NCBI GenBank assembly: GCA_024695025.1 | Contig: JAILIY010000078.1 | Coordinates: 1 to 37,129 of the forward strand | DNA: 37,129 bases | From: Acholeplasmatales bacterium | GTDB taxonomy: Bacteria; Bacillota_I; Bacilli_A; Acholeplasmatales; Anaeroplasmataceae | Direction of reading: 5' to 3' | Shown: positions 16,921 to 26,546 of the stretch, one piece after another | How positions within the stretch are numbered: position 1 is the stretch's first letter | How the letters are laid out: each line of letters starts with the position of its first letter | Program-made: the position numbers and the translations under genes | The notes under the pieces: generated by a model | What the model was told of the DNA's origin: nothing | The model's database searches: none | The model's input: only the letters and a program-made list of their open reading frames with translations

Positions 16921-19251
16921 ATGAAATTAAAAAGAATTGCTTTTTTAAGCGCAACAGCTGCAATTGCTGTAGCTTCACTTACTTCATGTAAAGGTGGTGG
17001 TAGTAGCACTGTAAAGGATGAAACTACACTAGATATTAGTATCAACTATAATGGTAAACAAGGTGTTAGTATGCGTGAGGATAGTTATGCTAACCCAGTT
17101 GATGGTAAGAACTATGTTAAGGGTGATATTTTACCTTTATGGAGTAGACTAGGCGAAATCTTAGGTTATGGTATTAAGGATGCATGTAGTTATTCTACAG
17201 GTACTATCAATACTGACTTTGATAACATTCAAACAGATGGTTATATGTCTCAAACATCAAAGAAGCGTCCAATGGATTTATTATATGCTAACACATCTAA
17301 GATCAATCCAGCTGGTGCAGCAGGCCAAGCTGTCAACTTAAAAGATCACTTAGACGAAATGCCTAATTTTAAGAAATTCTTAACTGATAACAAGGGTATT
17401 GAACAAGTAATCACTTACGATGGTGGTATCTACTATACTCCTTATTATGATGGTATGAACTATATCGAAAAGATGATTTCTATGAATCATGATTGGGTTA
17501 AAAAATTATTAGACCAAGAAGATACAACTGCATTCGACACAGTTCTTTCTGGTACTGGTGGAGCTGCTAACACATTAAAAGAAGCTAAGTATCAACCATT
17601 CATGGATGATACTAACAACTATCCTGATGCTGAAACTAAGGTTAAAGTTTCAACAATGGGCGATGCTGCTGGTAATACAAAAGAAATTACTATTAAGCAA
17701 ACTACAAACATTATTAAGCAACAAAATGAAGCTTTAGCTTCTGGTGCAACTGGTGCTGCATTAGCTAAACAATTACAAGATTATTTAAAGGTTGCATTTG
17801 CTGATGAAATTGGTACAGATAAGACTTATAAGAATTTATCTGATATCTTCGTTAGTGAACAAGCTGCATATAATGTTGATGAATTAATCGCATTAATGCG
17901 TGTTGTTAAGGCTAACCCTAAGACTTTAACAGGTGATGAAAAGACTGAAATTGAAGTATTCTGTCCACGTGGTGCTACAAACAACCGTTGTGATAACATC
18001 CAAGATTTCATGGGTGTTTGGGGTGTTCAAGGTACAACTGGTGAAAAAGATATGTTATACTTCGACGCTGATGGTAAGTTAAGAGATGGTGGTTCAACTC
18101 AAGCTAACTATGATGCTCTTGAATATTTACAACAAATTTATGATGAAGGTTTAATTATTGAAAACTTCTCTAACACAAGTGAAACAGTAACTGGTGGTAC
18201 TTATTATTTAAATAGATATTTCTCTCATACAGATAAGAACCCTGGTAGTGGTTTTATGGTTTATGATTATAATGCTTCAACTTCAGCATGTAACTTAAAA
18301 GACTCAGCTGGTATCGGTACAGATGCTTCTAAGTTAACTAATAATCAAACATCAACAAGAAACTTTGGTCCAGTTGTTACACCACTTTCTTATTGGACAA
18401 CTAAGACTTCTGATGGTGATTATGCTTTGGGTATCAAAGCTAATCGTGCTAACCAAACATTAATGCGTTATACAGAAGATAACAGAGGTCTTAAGGGTAC
18501 TTCTTGGATGATTCCTTCTAAATCAGATAACATTACTGGTGCATTAAAGATGATGGATTATATGTTCTCTGAAAAGGGTCAATGGTTAAATAACTTCGGT
18601 CCTGAAGCATATTGGACAGAAGAAAATCCAACAACTACTTATGCAGGTAGCAAGACTCCTCAATTAAATGCTAATGCATTAAAGATTGATTCAAATTCAG
18701 GTAATGACTTCTGGAGTGATATGAGAGGTTACGTTGGTGCTACTCATGGTATCGGTAACGTACGTCCAGCTTCATTAAACTTCCAAGTAACTAACGCAGA
18801 TGGTAAGGCTGGTATCCAAAATATGGATAACGCAATCGCATCTGGTGCTGTTACATTAGCATTAATGTCAAGATCTGAAACTAACCTTAAGTTTGCAGTT
18901 TCTGTACCATCAGCTGGTTATGTTGAAAATGGTAAGGAAATCGCTGCTAAGTATGATGCAGTATCAGGATTCTGGTCAACTACATTAGTATCAACAGACG
19001 ATTTAGGTTGGTGTAAATATGTACAACTTAACGATGAAGCTAACGCAGCTGCAAGAAATGCAGATGGTTCTGTTAAGGAAGAAGCTGTATTCGGTAAGGG
19101 TACTTCAGCTAAGGAAGACTATAGTTATAAGAATGTTATGGATCAAAGATATACTACAAGATTAACTTCTTACTTATATCAAATGGCATCATCATTAGGC
19201 GCAACTTATGGTGCTGACTACATGGTTAACTATATTCCAACTACAAAATAA
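16921..19251 (+). CDS. Large extracellular solute-binding lipoprotein (776 aa; LplA/YtcQ-like)
   Basis: Lipobox signal MKLKRIAFLSATAAIAVASLTSC; located immediately after two cognate-type permeases; NLKDHLDEMPNFKKFL and later SBP-like motifs. Confidence 0.87.
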   Translation: MKLKRIAFLSATAAIAVASLTSCKGGGSSTVKDETTLDISINYNGKQGVSMREDSYANPVDGKNYVKGDILPLWSRLGEILGYGIKDACSYSTGTINTDFDNIQTDGYMSQTSKKRPMDLLYANTSKINPAGAAGQAVNLKDHLDEMPNFKKFLTDNKGIEQVITYDGGIYYTPYYDGMNYIEKMISMNHDWVKKLLDQEDTTAFDTVLSGTGGAANTLKEAKYQPFMDDTNNYPDAETKVKVSTMGDAAGNTKEITIKQTTNIIKQQNEALASGATGAALAKQLQDYLKVAFADEIGTDKTYKNLSDIFVSEQAAYNVDELIALMRVVKANPKTLTGDEKTEIEVFCPRGATNNRCDNIQDFMGVWGVQGTTGEKDMLYFDADGKLRDGGSTQANYDALEYLQQIYDEGLIIENFSNTSETVTGGTYYLNRYFSHTDKNPGSGFMVYDYNASTSACNLKDSAGIGTDASKLTNNQTSTRNFGPVVTPLSYWTTKTSDGDYALGIKANRANQTLMRYTEDNRGLKGTSWMIPSKSDNITGALKMMDYMFSEKGQWLNNFGPEAYWTEENPTTTYAGSKTPQLNANALKIDSNSGNDFWSDMRGYVGATHGIGNVRPASLNFQVTNADGKAGIQNMDNAIASGAVTLALMSRSETNLKFAVSVPSAGYVENGKEIAAKYDAVSGFWSTTLVSTDDLGWCKYVQLNDEANAAARNADGSVKEEAVFGKGTSAKEDYSYKNVMDQRYTTRLTSYLYQMASSLGATYGADYMVNYIPTTK

Positions 19252-19281
19252 TTTATAATTTAAAATATGTTTTATATAGTT

Positions 19282-19311
19282 TAGTGATATAGCCTAGGAG
19301 CTATATCACTA
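19282..19311 (+). promoter_or_regulatory. Strong intercistronic hairpin after the SBP gene (no U-tract)
   Basis: TAGTGATATAGC-CTAGGA-GCTATATCACTA: perfect 12-bp stem with 6-nt loop, followed by GACTAATCC and the next RBS rather than a T-run. Confidence 0.75.
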
Positions 19312-19335
19312 GACTAATCCTATAAGGAGGTTTTT

Positions 19336-20145
19336 ATGCCAAATTTTCTTAAGTCAAAAGCAAAATTATTAATATTAATATATGGCGTTATTATTGCGCT
19401 TGTATTATTATTTGCTCTTGCTTTCATGACAAATTATGCAGATGTTCATGTATTCTATAGATATGGCACTGATAAGCAAGCTATTTTCAACAGTTCATCT
19501 GTATTAAATATTAATGGACAAACAAATAGTGAGTTATTTACATATTTCTCAAAATTAGCTTCATCTGGTGGTGCTGATGCAAATAATCCATTATATGAAT
19601 TATTAGAAGGCAAATCTGGTTCAACTGTTTTTGTAGATTCTGGTTTAGCTCAAATTGTTTATAATTTCCAAACAGATATGAGTGATTTTAATCAACAACT
19701 TATTATTTACTTTGTTGTGTCTATTATTTTATTCTCAGTTATGCTTATATGTTCTAATCAAAGCAGAAAAGTATATTATATTAGTAATTTAGTTGTAGGT
19801 ATTACTGTACCTCTTTTGATCACTGTTTATAGTGTGGTTATGCTAGTTAAGAATTTAAATTTAATGAATAGATTCTTAGATAATCAAGATTTATTTAAAG
19901 CAGTTGCTTATTTACAAAATGGTAAAATTGAGGCCATTGATAAAAATAATGCGATAAATGATTGGAATATAATTCTAGATCATACTGAAAAAGTAAATGT
20001 TACACCATTTATTTTCGGTATTATTGTTATTATTTTAGTAATTGTATATTCTATATTTATGGCTATATATACACTTTACAGATTTAAAGAATCATCTAAA
20101 CGTAGAGCAGAAATTATTGAAAGGGCGGCGAATAATAATGATTAA
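19336..20145 (+). CDS. Uncharacterised membrane protein (about 4 TM, large extracytoplasmic loop)
   Basis: RBS AAGGAGG; TM segments LLILIYGVIIALVLLFALAF, QLIIYFVVSIILFSVMLI, VVGITVPLLITVYSVVML, FIFGIIVIILVIVYSIFM. Confidence 0.75.
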   Translation: MPNFLKSKAKLLILIYGVIIALVLLFALAFMTNYADVHVFYRYGTDKQAIFNSSSVLNINGQTNSELFTYFSKLASSGGADANNPLYELLEGKSGSTVFVDSGLAQIVYNFQTDMSDFNQQLIIYFVVSIILFSVMLICSNQSRKVYYISNLVVGITVPLLITVYSVVMLVKNLNLMNRFLDNQDLFKAVAYLQNGKIEAIDKNNAINDWNIILDHTEKVNVTPFIFGIIVIILVIVYSIFMAIYTLYRFKESSKRRAEIIERAANNND

Positions 20146-20743
20146 TGAACAAAAAGAAAAAGCTACTCTTAATAAAATGTCTGATCTTGAATATGCAAAA
20201 AATGATGTGGAAATGATGAGATACAGAGCTAACGCTCTATCATCAAAATTAGGTATTTTTGGTATGATAGCTAGTTTGTTGGGCGCATTTATGTGCTTAA
20301 ACTCTTTCAGACCTCATGATTTTCAGATTTTTATCATTATAATGCTTAATATCGTTATTTTATTAGGCGGTTTCCTTGCTTGTGAAAAGGCGAAGAATTA
20401 TTCTAAAATTGGATCTATTTTCCAAATTATCTTTGGTGCTGTATGTATTGGTAGAATGTTCTATATTCCACTTATGCTTATTAGATACTATAACATTTAT
20501 AAAAAAGGTAATACAGCAAAAGGCTATGCTAAAGCTGTTGAAAATTTAGGTAATTCAATTAAGGCTAAGGATACATCAAGCTATGCTCATGCATTCTTCC
20601 CTTCTAGCGGTACAGCAAGAGGAATTACAGCAATGATTTTATTTGCAATTGCAGGTGGTTTATTTATCGCTGCAGGTGTAATCGGATATTTAAGAAGTCA
20701 AAAACTTACTAAGTATCTAAATAGTATTAACGAAAAGAAGTAA
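20138..20743 (+). CDS. Uncharacterised membrane protein (about 4 TM); start taken at ATG 20138
   Basis: ATG 20138 overlaps the upstream stop (20145); the track start 20042 lies within the upstream gene. TM-rich: LGIFGMIASLLGAFMCL, FIIIMLNIVILLGGFLA, GITAMILFAIAGGLFIAAGVIGYL. Confidence 0.75.
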   Translation: MINEQKEKATLNKMSDLEYAKNDVEMMRYRANALSSKLGIFGMIASLLGAFMCLNSFRPHDFQIFIIIMLNIVILLGGFLACEKAKNYSKIGSIFQIIFGAVCIGRMFYIPLMLIRYYNIYKKGNTAKGYAKAVENLGNSIKAKDTSSYAHAFFPSSGTARGITAMILFAIAGGLFIAAGVIGYLRSQKLTKYLNSINEKK

Positions 20744-20758
20744 GGAGGATAAAAGAAT

Positions 20759-21883
20759 ATGGCTTCTGATGTGATTTTAAAGGATGTTAATAAGGTTTAT
20801 CCTAATGGCTTCCACGCAGTTTATGATTTCAATATTGAAATTCAAAAAGGTGAATTTATTGTTCTTGCCGGTCCTTCTGGATGTGGTAAGTCAACAACTT
20901 TACGTATGATTGCCGGACTTGAAGAAATTTCTTCTGGTGATTTAATTATTAATGGTAAGAAAGTTAATAACGTAGCACCTAAGGATAGAGATATCGCAAT
21001 GGTATTCCAAAATTATGCCTTATATGCTCATATGACTGTATACCATAACATGGCTTTCTCTTTAACAATTAGAAAAGTAGACCCTGTTGAAATTCATGCT
21101 AGAGTTATGAAAGCTGCAGATGTATTAGGATTAGTTCCATACTTAAATAGAAAACCTAAGCAATTATCAGGTGGTCAACGCCAACGTGTTGCTGTAGGTC
21201 GTGCTATCGTTCGTGACCCAGTAGTATTCTTATTAGACGAACCATTGTCTAACCTAGATGCTAAATTACGTGGTACAATGCGTAAGGAATTAATGCAATT
21301 ACATGAAAGATTAAATGCTACATTTGTTTATGTAACACATGACCAAATAGAAGCATTAACATTAGCTACAAGAATTGTAGTTATGAAGGACGGTTATGTT
21401 CAACAAATTGCTACACCAAAGGAAATGTTTGATAATCCAGAAAACTTATTCGTTGCAGGTTTCATCGGAACACCTCCAATGAATTTCTTAAATGGACAAA
21501 TAGATGAAAATGGTGAATATTTCGTTCAAGACTTAAATGAAGAAAACGAAAGTGGTACTCAATTAAAGTTTAAGTTAACTCAACATCAACAAGATATTAT
21601 TGGTAACTATATTGGTAAGAAGGTTACTCTTGCAATTCGTGCTGAATATATTTACATTGATGATGCTAATTTAAGCAAGAATCCTGATTCACAATTCGTT
21701 ATTGAAACTGATTATGTTGAATATTTAGGTGCATATAACCTAATTTATGGTTTAATTGGTGGCGAAAACGTTATTGCAAAGGTTTATAATCGTCAAGATA
21801 TTACAGACAAACAAATTAAAGCTTGTTTCGATATGGAAAAAGCACATTTCTTCGATATTGAAACAACAAAGAGAATTAGATAA
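20759..21883 (+). CDS. ABC transporter ATP-binding protein, MsmX/UgpC (CUT1) family
   Basis: Walker A GPSGCGKST, signature LSGGQRQRVAVGRAIV, Walker B VFLLDEPLSNLDAKLR, C-terminal regulatory domain. Confidence 0.96.
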   Translation: MASDVILKDVNKVYPNGFHAVYDFNIEIQKGEFIVLAGPSGCGKSTTLRMIAGLEEISSGDLIINGKKVNNVAPKDRDIAMVFQNYALYAHMTVYHNMAFSLTIRKVDPVEIHARVMKAADVLGLVPYLNRKPKQLSGGQRQRVAVGRAIVRDPVVFLLDEPLSNLDAKLRGTMRKELMQLHERLNATFVYVTHDQIEALTLATRIVVMKDGYVQQIATPKEMFDNPENLFVAGFIGTPPMNFLNGQIDENGEYFVQDLNEENESGTQLKFKLTQHQQDIIGNYIGKKVTLAIRAEYIYIDDANLSKNPDSQFVIETDYVEYLGAYNLIYGLIGGENVIAKVYNRQDITDKQIKACFDMEKAHFFDIETTKRIR

Positions 21884-21898
21884 TGGAGGTATAAATTT

Positions 21899-22567
21899 AT
21901 GGATGATCAAGAACGCTATGAAGATGTGCCTCGTGAAAGAAAACGTTTCGTAGCTATATTTGTTATATTTGGACTATATGTTAGAAACATTTTCTTCGAT
22001 TTTATAAATTCTTTTAAATATAATCCAATGAAATTACCTTCTCTGCTTGTTGCAGCTCCAGGTATTTTCTTAGGCTTCTTCTTAGGTTTCCACTCTAAAG
22101 TTATCGGACCTATCACTTACGATATGGCTTGGTATACTTCGAATGGAGAAAGAGGTGCATGTAGTTATAAAATTGGATTTGACTATGGTGGAATTGTTTT
22201 ATTCATCATGATGTTACTAGGTATCTTAAATATTTTCGGTGCTGCATCTATGTCAGGTAAGAGAAATTTAGGCTCAGTAGTTTTATGTACAATTTCAACA
22301 ATTGCAATCGTAGTATTAAGTTGTTTATACATTTATTCAATTTTAATTTACAAAGAAGGCGCCTCAACAGCAGTAAGAGTTGCGGGTGAAAAAGTTAAGA
22401 GCGGTGACATTGATTTATGTTATATTCCAGGTACAAAGAAATTTAGTACAAATAGTAACTGGACATGGTCAATGATTTCTGTAGTTGTTTCATGCGTAAC
22501 ATCAGTTACTGGCTGTGTTTTAGGTTTTATCTTCTACGATAGAACATACGAAAAGGTGGATAGATAA
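21899..22567 (+). CDS. Uncharacterised membrane protein (about 4 TM)
   Basis: RBS ATGGAGG; PSLLVAAPGIFLGFFLGF, GGIVLFIMMLLGILNIFGA, VVLCTISTIAIVVLSCLYIYSI, SMISVVVSCVTSVTGCVLGFIF. Confidence 0.75.
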   Translation: MDDQERYEDVPRERKRFVAIFVIFGLYVRNIFFDFINSFKYNPMKLPSLLVAAPGIFLGFFLGFHSKVIGPITYDMAWYTSNGERGACSYKIGFDYGGIVLFIMMLLGILNIFGAASMSGKRNLGSVVLCTISTIAIVVLSCLYIYSILIYKEGASTAVRVAGEKVKSGDIDLCYIPGTKKFSTNSNWTWSMISVVVSCVTSVTGCVLGFIFYDRTYEKVDR

Positions 22568-23178
22568 TGAAAAAGAAAGCTAATCAATCTCCAGAGAATA
22601 TTAATCCTTATGAAGTTGATAAGCTTTCTAAAATCCCATCGTGGATTATTGTTGTCTTTCTTAAATATTGGGCAGCTGCGGCTGCTGTTTTCTTTATAGC
22701 AATAGGTGGTACTGATATCGGATTAGATTGGAGCGAAGAATCCTTCGAATCTGATTTCAGACTTATTGTTTCTATTGCGTTTATGACAGCGATTTTTATG
22801 AATTATATCATTAAGCAATTCGTTATGCTTATGCATAATAGAAGGAATAACACTTATCGATATAATATGATAAATTTACGTGGATTTTCAGCTTTTTTAC
22901 TTTATATTGTATATTCATTTGTTTTATCATTTATCCTTTATTTTGTTACAGTATTTATGGGTATAAAAGGATGGGTGATCAATCCGTTTACAACAGTAGA
23001 CTATGGTATTGAACCATTTACATATGGCTTATGCTTTATTGTTGTAGATTCTATGTTCGTATTTGTTAAAAATATGGTGGTTAACATTTGTTATAGAATT
23101 AGATATAAGAAACAATTAAATGATAAATCACCATTGATAATTAATAAAAACGAAAATGTAATCGCCAATAATTTATAA
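22567..23178 (+). CDS. Uncharacterised membrane protein (about 4 TM)
   Basis: Overlaps the upstream stop (TAATG); SWIIVVFLKYWAAAAAVFFIAIG, LIVSIAFMTAIFMNYI, FSAFLLYIVYSFVLSFILYFVTVF. Confidence 0.75.
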   Translation: MKKKANQSPENINPYEVDKLSKIPSWIIVVFLKYWAAAAAVFFIAIGGTDIGLDWSEESFESDFRLIVSIAFMTAIFMNYIIKQFVMLMHNRRNNTYRYNMINLRGFSAFLLYIVYSFVLSFILYFVTVFMGIKGWVINPFTTVDYGIEPFTYGLCFIVVDSMFVFVKNMVVNICYRIRYKKQLNDKSPLIINKNENVIANNL

Positions 23179-23192
23179 TTAAAGGAGATTTT

Positions 23193-24743
23193 ATGAATTT
23201 TAATGAATTATTTATAACTTCTAGAAGTATTTCGATTGAACTAGAAAATAATGACATTTTCTCAACAGATAAATATGATTTATTTGTAAACGATGAATTA
23301 TATTTAGAAAATTCTGTTAAAAATGTTGTTTCTATATATGGTTTATTCCCTAATAAGGAATATTCAATTAAAATTAAGCAAAACGATAGATGTTTTGAAA
23401 AAACAATTAAGACATTAGATGAATCTGTTTCATTAAATGTTTTAAGATTTGGCGCAAAAGGCGATGGAAAAACTATTGATACCAATGCCTTACAATGTGC
23501 AATATTAGCTTGTCCAGATAATGGTAGAGTATTTATCCCTAAAGGAAATTATTATACTGGTCCATTATTCTTAAAAAGTAATATTACTATAGAACTTGAA
23601 AAGGGAGCTGCTTTAATAGGTGATGTCGATAGAAATCATTACCCTATTTTACCTGGAACTATTTTTACATCAAACGAAAAGGATGAATATAATTTAGGTT
23701 CTTGGGAAGGAAATCCTCTTGATTGTTTTGCGAGCATCTTAACTGGTATTAATGTTGAAAATGTCAGCATTATTGGTGAAGGTGTTGTTGATGGCAACGC
23801 TAATAATTCTGATTGGTGGGTTGATGTTAGAACAAGAAGAATAGCTTGGAGACCAAGAGGCTTATTCTTAAATAATTGTAAAAATATTACATTACAAGGT
23901 CTAACTGTACAAAACACGCCATCGTGGAATTTACATCCATATTTTTCTGAAAACCTAAAATTTATTGATTTACAATTAATTAATCCAAAGAATTCGCCTA
24001 ATACAGATGGTTGTGATCCAGAATCATGCAAAAATGTTGATATTATAGGTGTATATTTCTCTGTAGGTGATGATTGTATAGCAATTAAATCTGGAAAGAT
24101 TTATATGGGTAGAAAGCACAAGAAGCCTAGTGAAAAGTTTAATATTAGAAATTGTTCTATGAACTTTGGTCACGGTGCTATCGTTTTAGGTAGTGAAATG
24201 AGCGGTGGTATTAAAGATATAGAAGTATCACAATGCTTATTTAATCAAACTGATAGAGGATTAAGAATTAAGACAAGACGTGGTAGAGGAAAAGATGCTA
24301 TTATTGATGGTATAACATTTAAGAATATTCTTATGAAAGATGTTCTTACTCCTCTTGTTGTAAATATGTTCTATTATTGTGATCCTGATGGTCATACAGA
24401 GTATGTTTATTCTAAAGAAAAATTACCTGTAGATGATAGAACACCTTATCTTGGTAAATTCAAGTTTACTGATATTGATTGTGAAAATGTAAATGTTGCA
24501 GCTGGTACTTTCTTCGGATTGCCAGAACAACCAATCGATTCTATTGACATAGAAAATGTTTCATTCCATTATTCTAAAGATCCAAAGGCTGGAGTTCCAG
24601 CGATGATGGATGGTTTAGATCCAATGAAAGGAAAAGGTTTAATATTTTCTTATGTAAATAGTGTCAATATTAAAAATGTTTCTTTCGATGGTTTAAATGA
24701 TAAAGAGTTTGAACTTAACGAAGTAAATAATTTTAAGAAGTAA
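23193..24743 (+). CDS. Glycoside hydrolase family 28 (polygalacturonase-type), no signal peptide
   Basis: GH28 motifs NTDGCDPES, GDDCIAIKSG, GHGAIVLGSEMSGG, RGLRIKTRRGRG; N-terminal ~80-residue accessory domain before LRFGAKGDGKTIDT. Confidence 0.93.
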   Translation: MNFNELFITSRSISIELENNDIFSTDKYDLFVNDELYLENSVKNVVSIYGLFPNKEYSIKIKQNDRCFEKTIKTLDESVSLNVLRFGAKGDGKTIDTNALQCAILACPDNGRVFIPKGNYYTGPLFLKSNITIELEKGAALIGDVDRNHYPILPGTIFTSNEKDEYNLGSWEGNPLDCFASILTGINVENVSIIGEGVVDGNANNSDWWVDVRTRRIAWRPRGLFLNNCKNITLQGLTVQNTPSWNLHPYFSENLKFIDLQLINPKNSPNTDGCDPESCKNVDIIGVYFSVGDDCIAIKSGKIYMGRKHKKPSEKFNIRNCSMNFGHGAIVLGSEMSGGIKDIEVSQCLFNQTDRGLRIKTRRGRGKDAIIDGITFKNILMKDVLTPLVVNMFYYCDPDGHTEYVYSKEKLPVDDRTPYLGKFKFTDIDCENVNVAAGTFFGLPEQPIDSIDIENVSFHYSKDPKAGVPAMMDGLDPMKGKGLIFSYVNSVNIKNVSFDGLNDKEFELNEVNNFKK

Positions 24744-24826
24744 TAGTTTTATAGGTTTAAATTATATAATTTAAATAATATGGTAAAATTTTGATGTTAT
24801 ATGTGTCTTTGTTTTGGTCAAAATTA

Positions 24827-24854
24827 TTGACTTTAAATGAAATGATGTTATAAT
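24827..24854 (+). promoter_or_regulatory. Predicted sigma-A promoter of the BspA-like lipoprotein gene
   Basis: TTGACT (24827-24832), 16-nt spacer, TATAAT (24849-24854). Confidence 0.7.
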
Positions 24855-24892
24855 TTAAATAAATGATACCGTTTTTTATGGAGGTTTTAAAA

Positions 24893-26509
24893 ATGAAGAA
24901 AATATTTCGTTCATTAGGTCTACTGACTTTAGCTGGTGCAGCGTTATTAACAGTATCAAGCTGTTCAGTATTTGGGGAAACTTATTATTATAAGTATGAC
25001 TCTGCAACAAAGGGTTATGCAGTTACTGGTTTAAAGAATTATACTAGCAATAGTATTACTATTCCTAGTAAGCATAATAATAAAAAGGTTACTAAGATTG
25101 CAGATGATGCATTTGAAGGTTGGGATATTCTAAAGAAAATAAAATTACCTAGTTCAATTAAGGTAATCGGTGATGATGCATTTAAGGATTGTAAATCATT
25201 AACATCATTTACTGTTCCTTCAAAAGTTGAAGAAATTGGTGATAATGCATTTGATGGATGTATATCATTAGAAACAGTTAGTTTACCAGATTCATTAGTA
25301 TATTTTGGTGACTATGTATTTGATGATTGTGACAAGTTATCATTTGATGGTGCAGAAACAGATACTAATGCTGTTTATTTCAATGATATTTTAATCAAAT
25401 TAACAGATACTGGTAAAACACAATCAGAAATCACTGTTAAAGATGGAACAAAGTTCATTAACTCTAATGTATTCGAAAATAATACTAATATTACAAAAGT
25501 AACTTTACCTAATACAGTTACAACAGTTTGTGCTGAAGCATTTAATGGTGCATCAAATTTAACATCTGTTAATATTCCTACATCATTAATTCAAGTTGGT
25601 TCTAAGGCTTTTTATGGTTTTGATAATTTAACTGAATTAAAATTAACATCTGATAAGGAAATTAGATTAAAAGAAAATGCATTAGAAAATTGTACAAACT
25701 TAAAGACAGTAGAATTAAATGGTAATGCAATTATTGAACGTCAAGCACTTGTTGGTTCAGGAGTTGAATCAATCAAAGTTACTGGTTCTGCAACATTTGC
25801 TGAACATGTAACAACTACTTCAGAAGGTTCAACTATATTAAATAATGAAGCATTTAAGAATGTTACATCATTAACTACTGTTGATTTAGGTGAAGGTTCT
25901 GTTATTGGTACAAATACATTTGAAGGTTGTACATCATTAGCAACATTAACAATGACTAATGTAAAAGCTATTAAGGCTAATGCATTCACTGGTTGTACAT
26001 CATTAGCAACTGTCGTTTTACCTGAATCATTAGAAGAATTAGGTAATGGTGCATTTAAGGATTGTACAGGTTTAACATCTGCTAAAATCAATGAATCAAA
26101 AGTAACAATGATTGGTTCTGGTTCTTCAACATCAACTGATTATGGTGTATTTGAAGGCTGTACATCATTAGCAACAGTTACTCTTAATGGTAAAATTACT
26201 GAAATTAACTTTAAATCATTCTCTGGTTGTACATCATTAACATCAGTTACAGGAATTGAAAATGTAGAAATAATTGCAGGTAGTACATTTGAAGGCTGTA
26301 CATCATTAGCATTATTCTCTGTATCTAAGAATCTTGAACAAATTGGTGGTAACGCATTTGCTGGTTGTACATCATTAACAACATTTACTTATGCTGGTGA
26401 TAAGGATGCATGGGAAAAATTAGTAATAGCTGAAACTGCATTCACAGGTTCTGCTTTAACTGAAATAACTTGTTCAAATGGTACTATTTCATTGACAAGT
26501 TCTAAGTAA
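24893..26509 (+). CDS. BspA-like leucine-rich repeat (LRR_5) surface lipoprotein
   Basis: ATG 24893 with RBS GGAGG preferred over track start 24863; lipobox MKKIFRSLGLLTLAGAALLTVSSC; repeated AFxGCTSLxxVxLPxSLxxIGxxAF. Confidence 0.9.
   Translation: MKKIFRSLGLLTLAGAALLTVSSCSVFGETYYYKYDSATKGYAVTGLKNYTSNSITIPSKHNNKKVTKIADDAFEGWDILKKIKLPSSIKVIGDDAFKDCKSLTSFTVPSKVEEIGDNAFDGCISLETVSLPDSLVYFGDYVFDDCDKLSFDGAETDTNAVYFNDILIKLTDTGKTQSEITVKDGTKFINSNVFENNTNITKVTLPNTVTTVCAEAFNGASNLTSVNIPTSLIQVGSKAFYGFDNLTELKLTSDKEIRLKENALENCTNLKTVELNGNAIIERQALVGSGVESIKVTGSATFAEHVTTTSEGSTILNNEAFKNVTSLTTVDLGEGSVIGTNTFEGCTSLATLTMTNVKAIKANAFTGCTSLATVVLPESLEELGNGAFKDCTGLTSAKINESKVTMIGSGSSTSTDYGVFEGCTSLATVTLNGKITEINFKSFSGCTSLTSVTGIENVEIIAGSTFEGCTSLALFSVSKNLEQIGGNAFAGCTSLTTFTYAGDKDAWEKLVIAETAFTGSALTEITCSNGTISLTSSK
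25925..26377 (+). repeat. Degenerate ~69-bp coding repeats sharing the core GGYTGTACATCATTA
   Basis: Core seen at 25925, 25991, 26156, 26225, 26294 and 26363 (spacings 66, 165, 69, 69, 69), each encoding GCTSL. Confidence 0.85.
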
Positions 26510-26520
26510 TTTAAATAAAT

Positions 26521-26546
26521 GGTCTCACAAAGTGAGACCTTTTTTT
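26521..26546 (+). terminator. Intrinsic terminator after the BspA-like gene
   Basis: GGTCTCAC-AAA-GTGAGACC followed by TTTTTTT. Confidence 0.92.

Noticed and set aside
25741-26377. Regularly spaced short direct repeats resembling a CRISPR array, and minus-strand ORF 25741-26091
   Set aside because: The repeats are coding LRR_5 units in frame with a lipoprotein, spacers are coding and partly similar, and repeats are not palindromic; the antisense ORF is a by-product.
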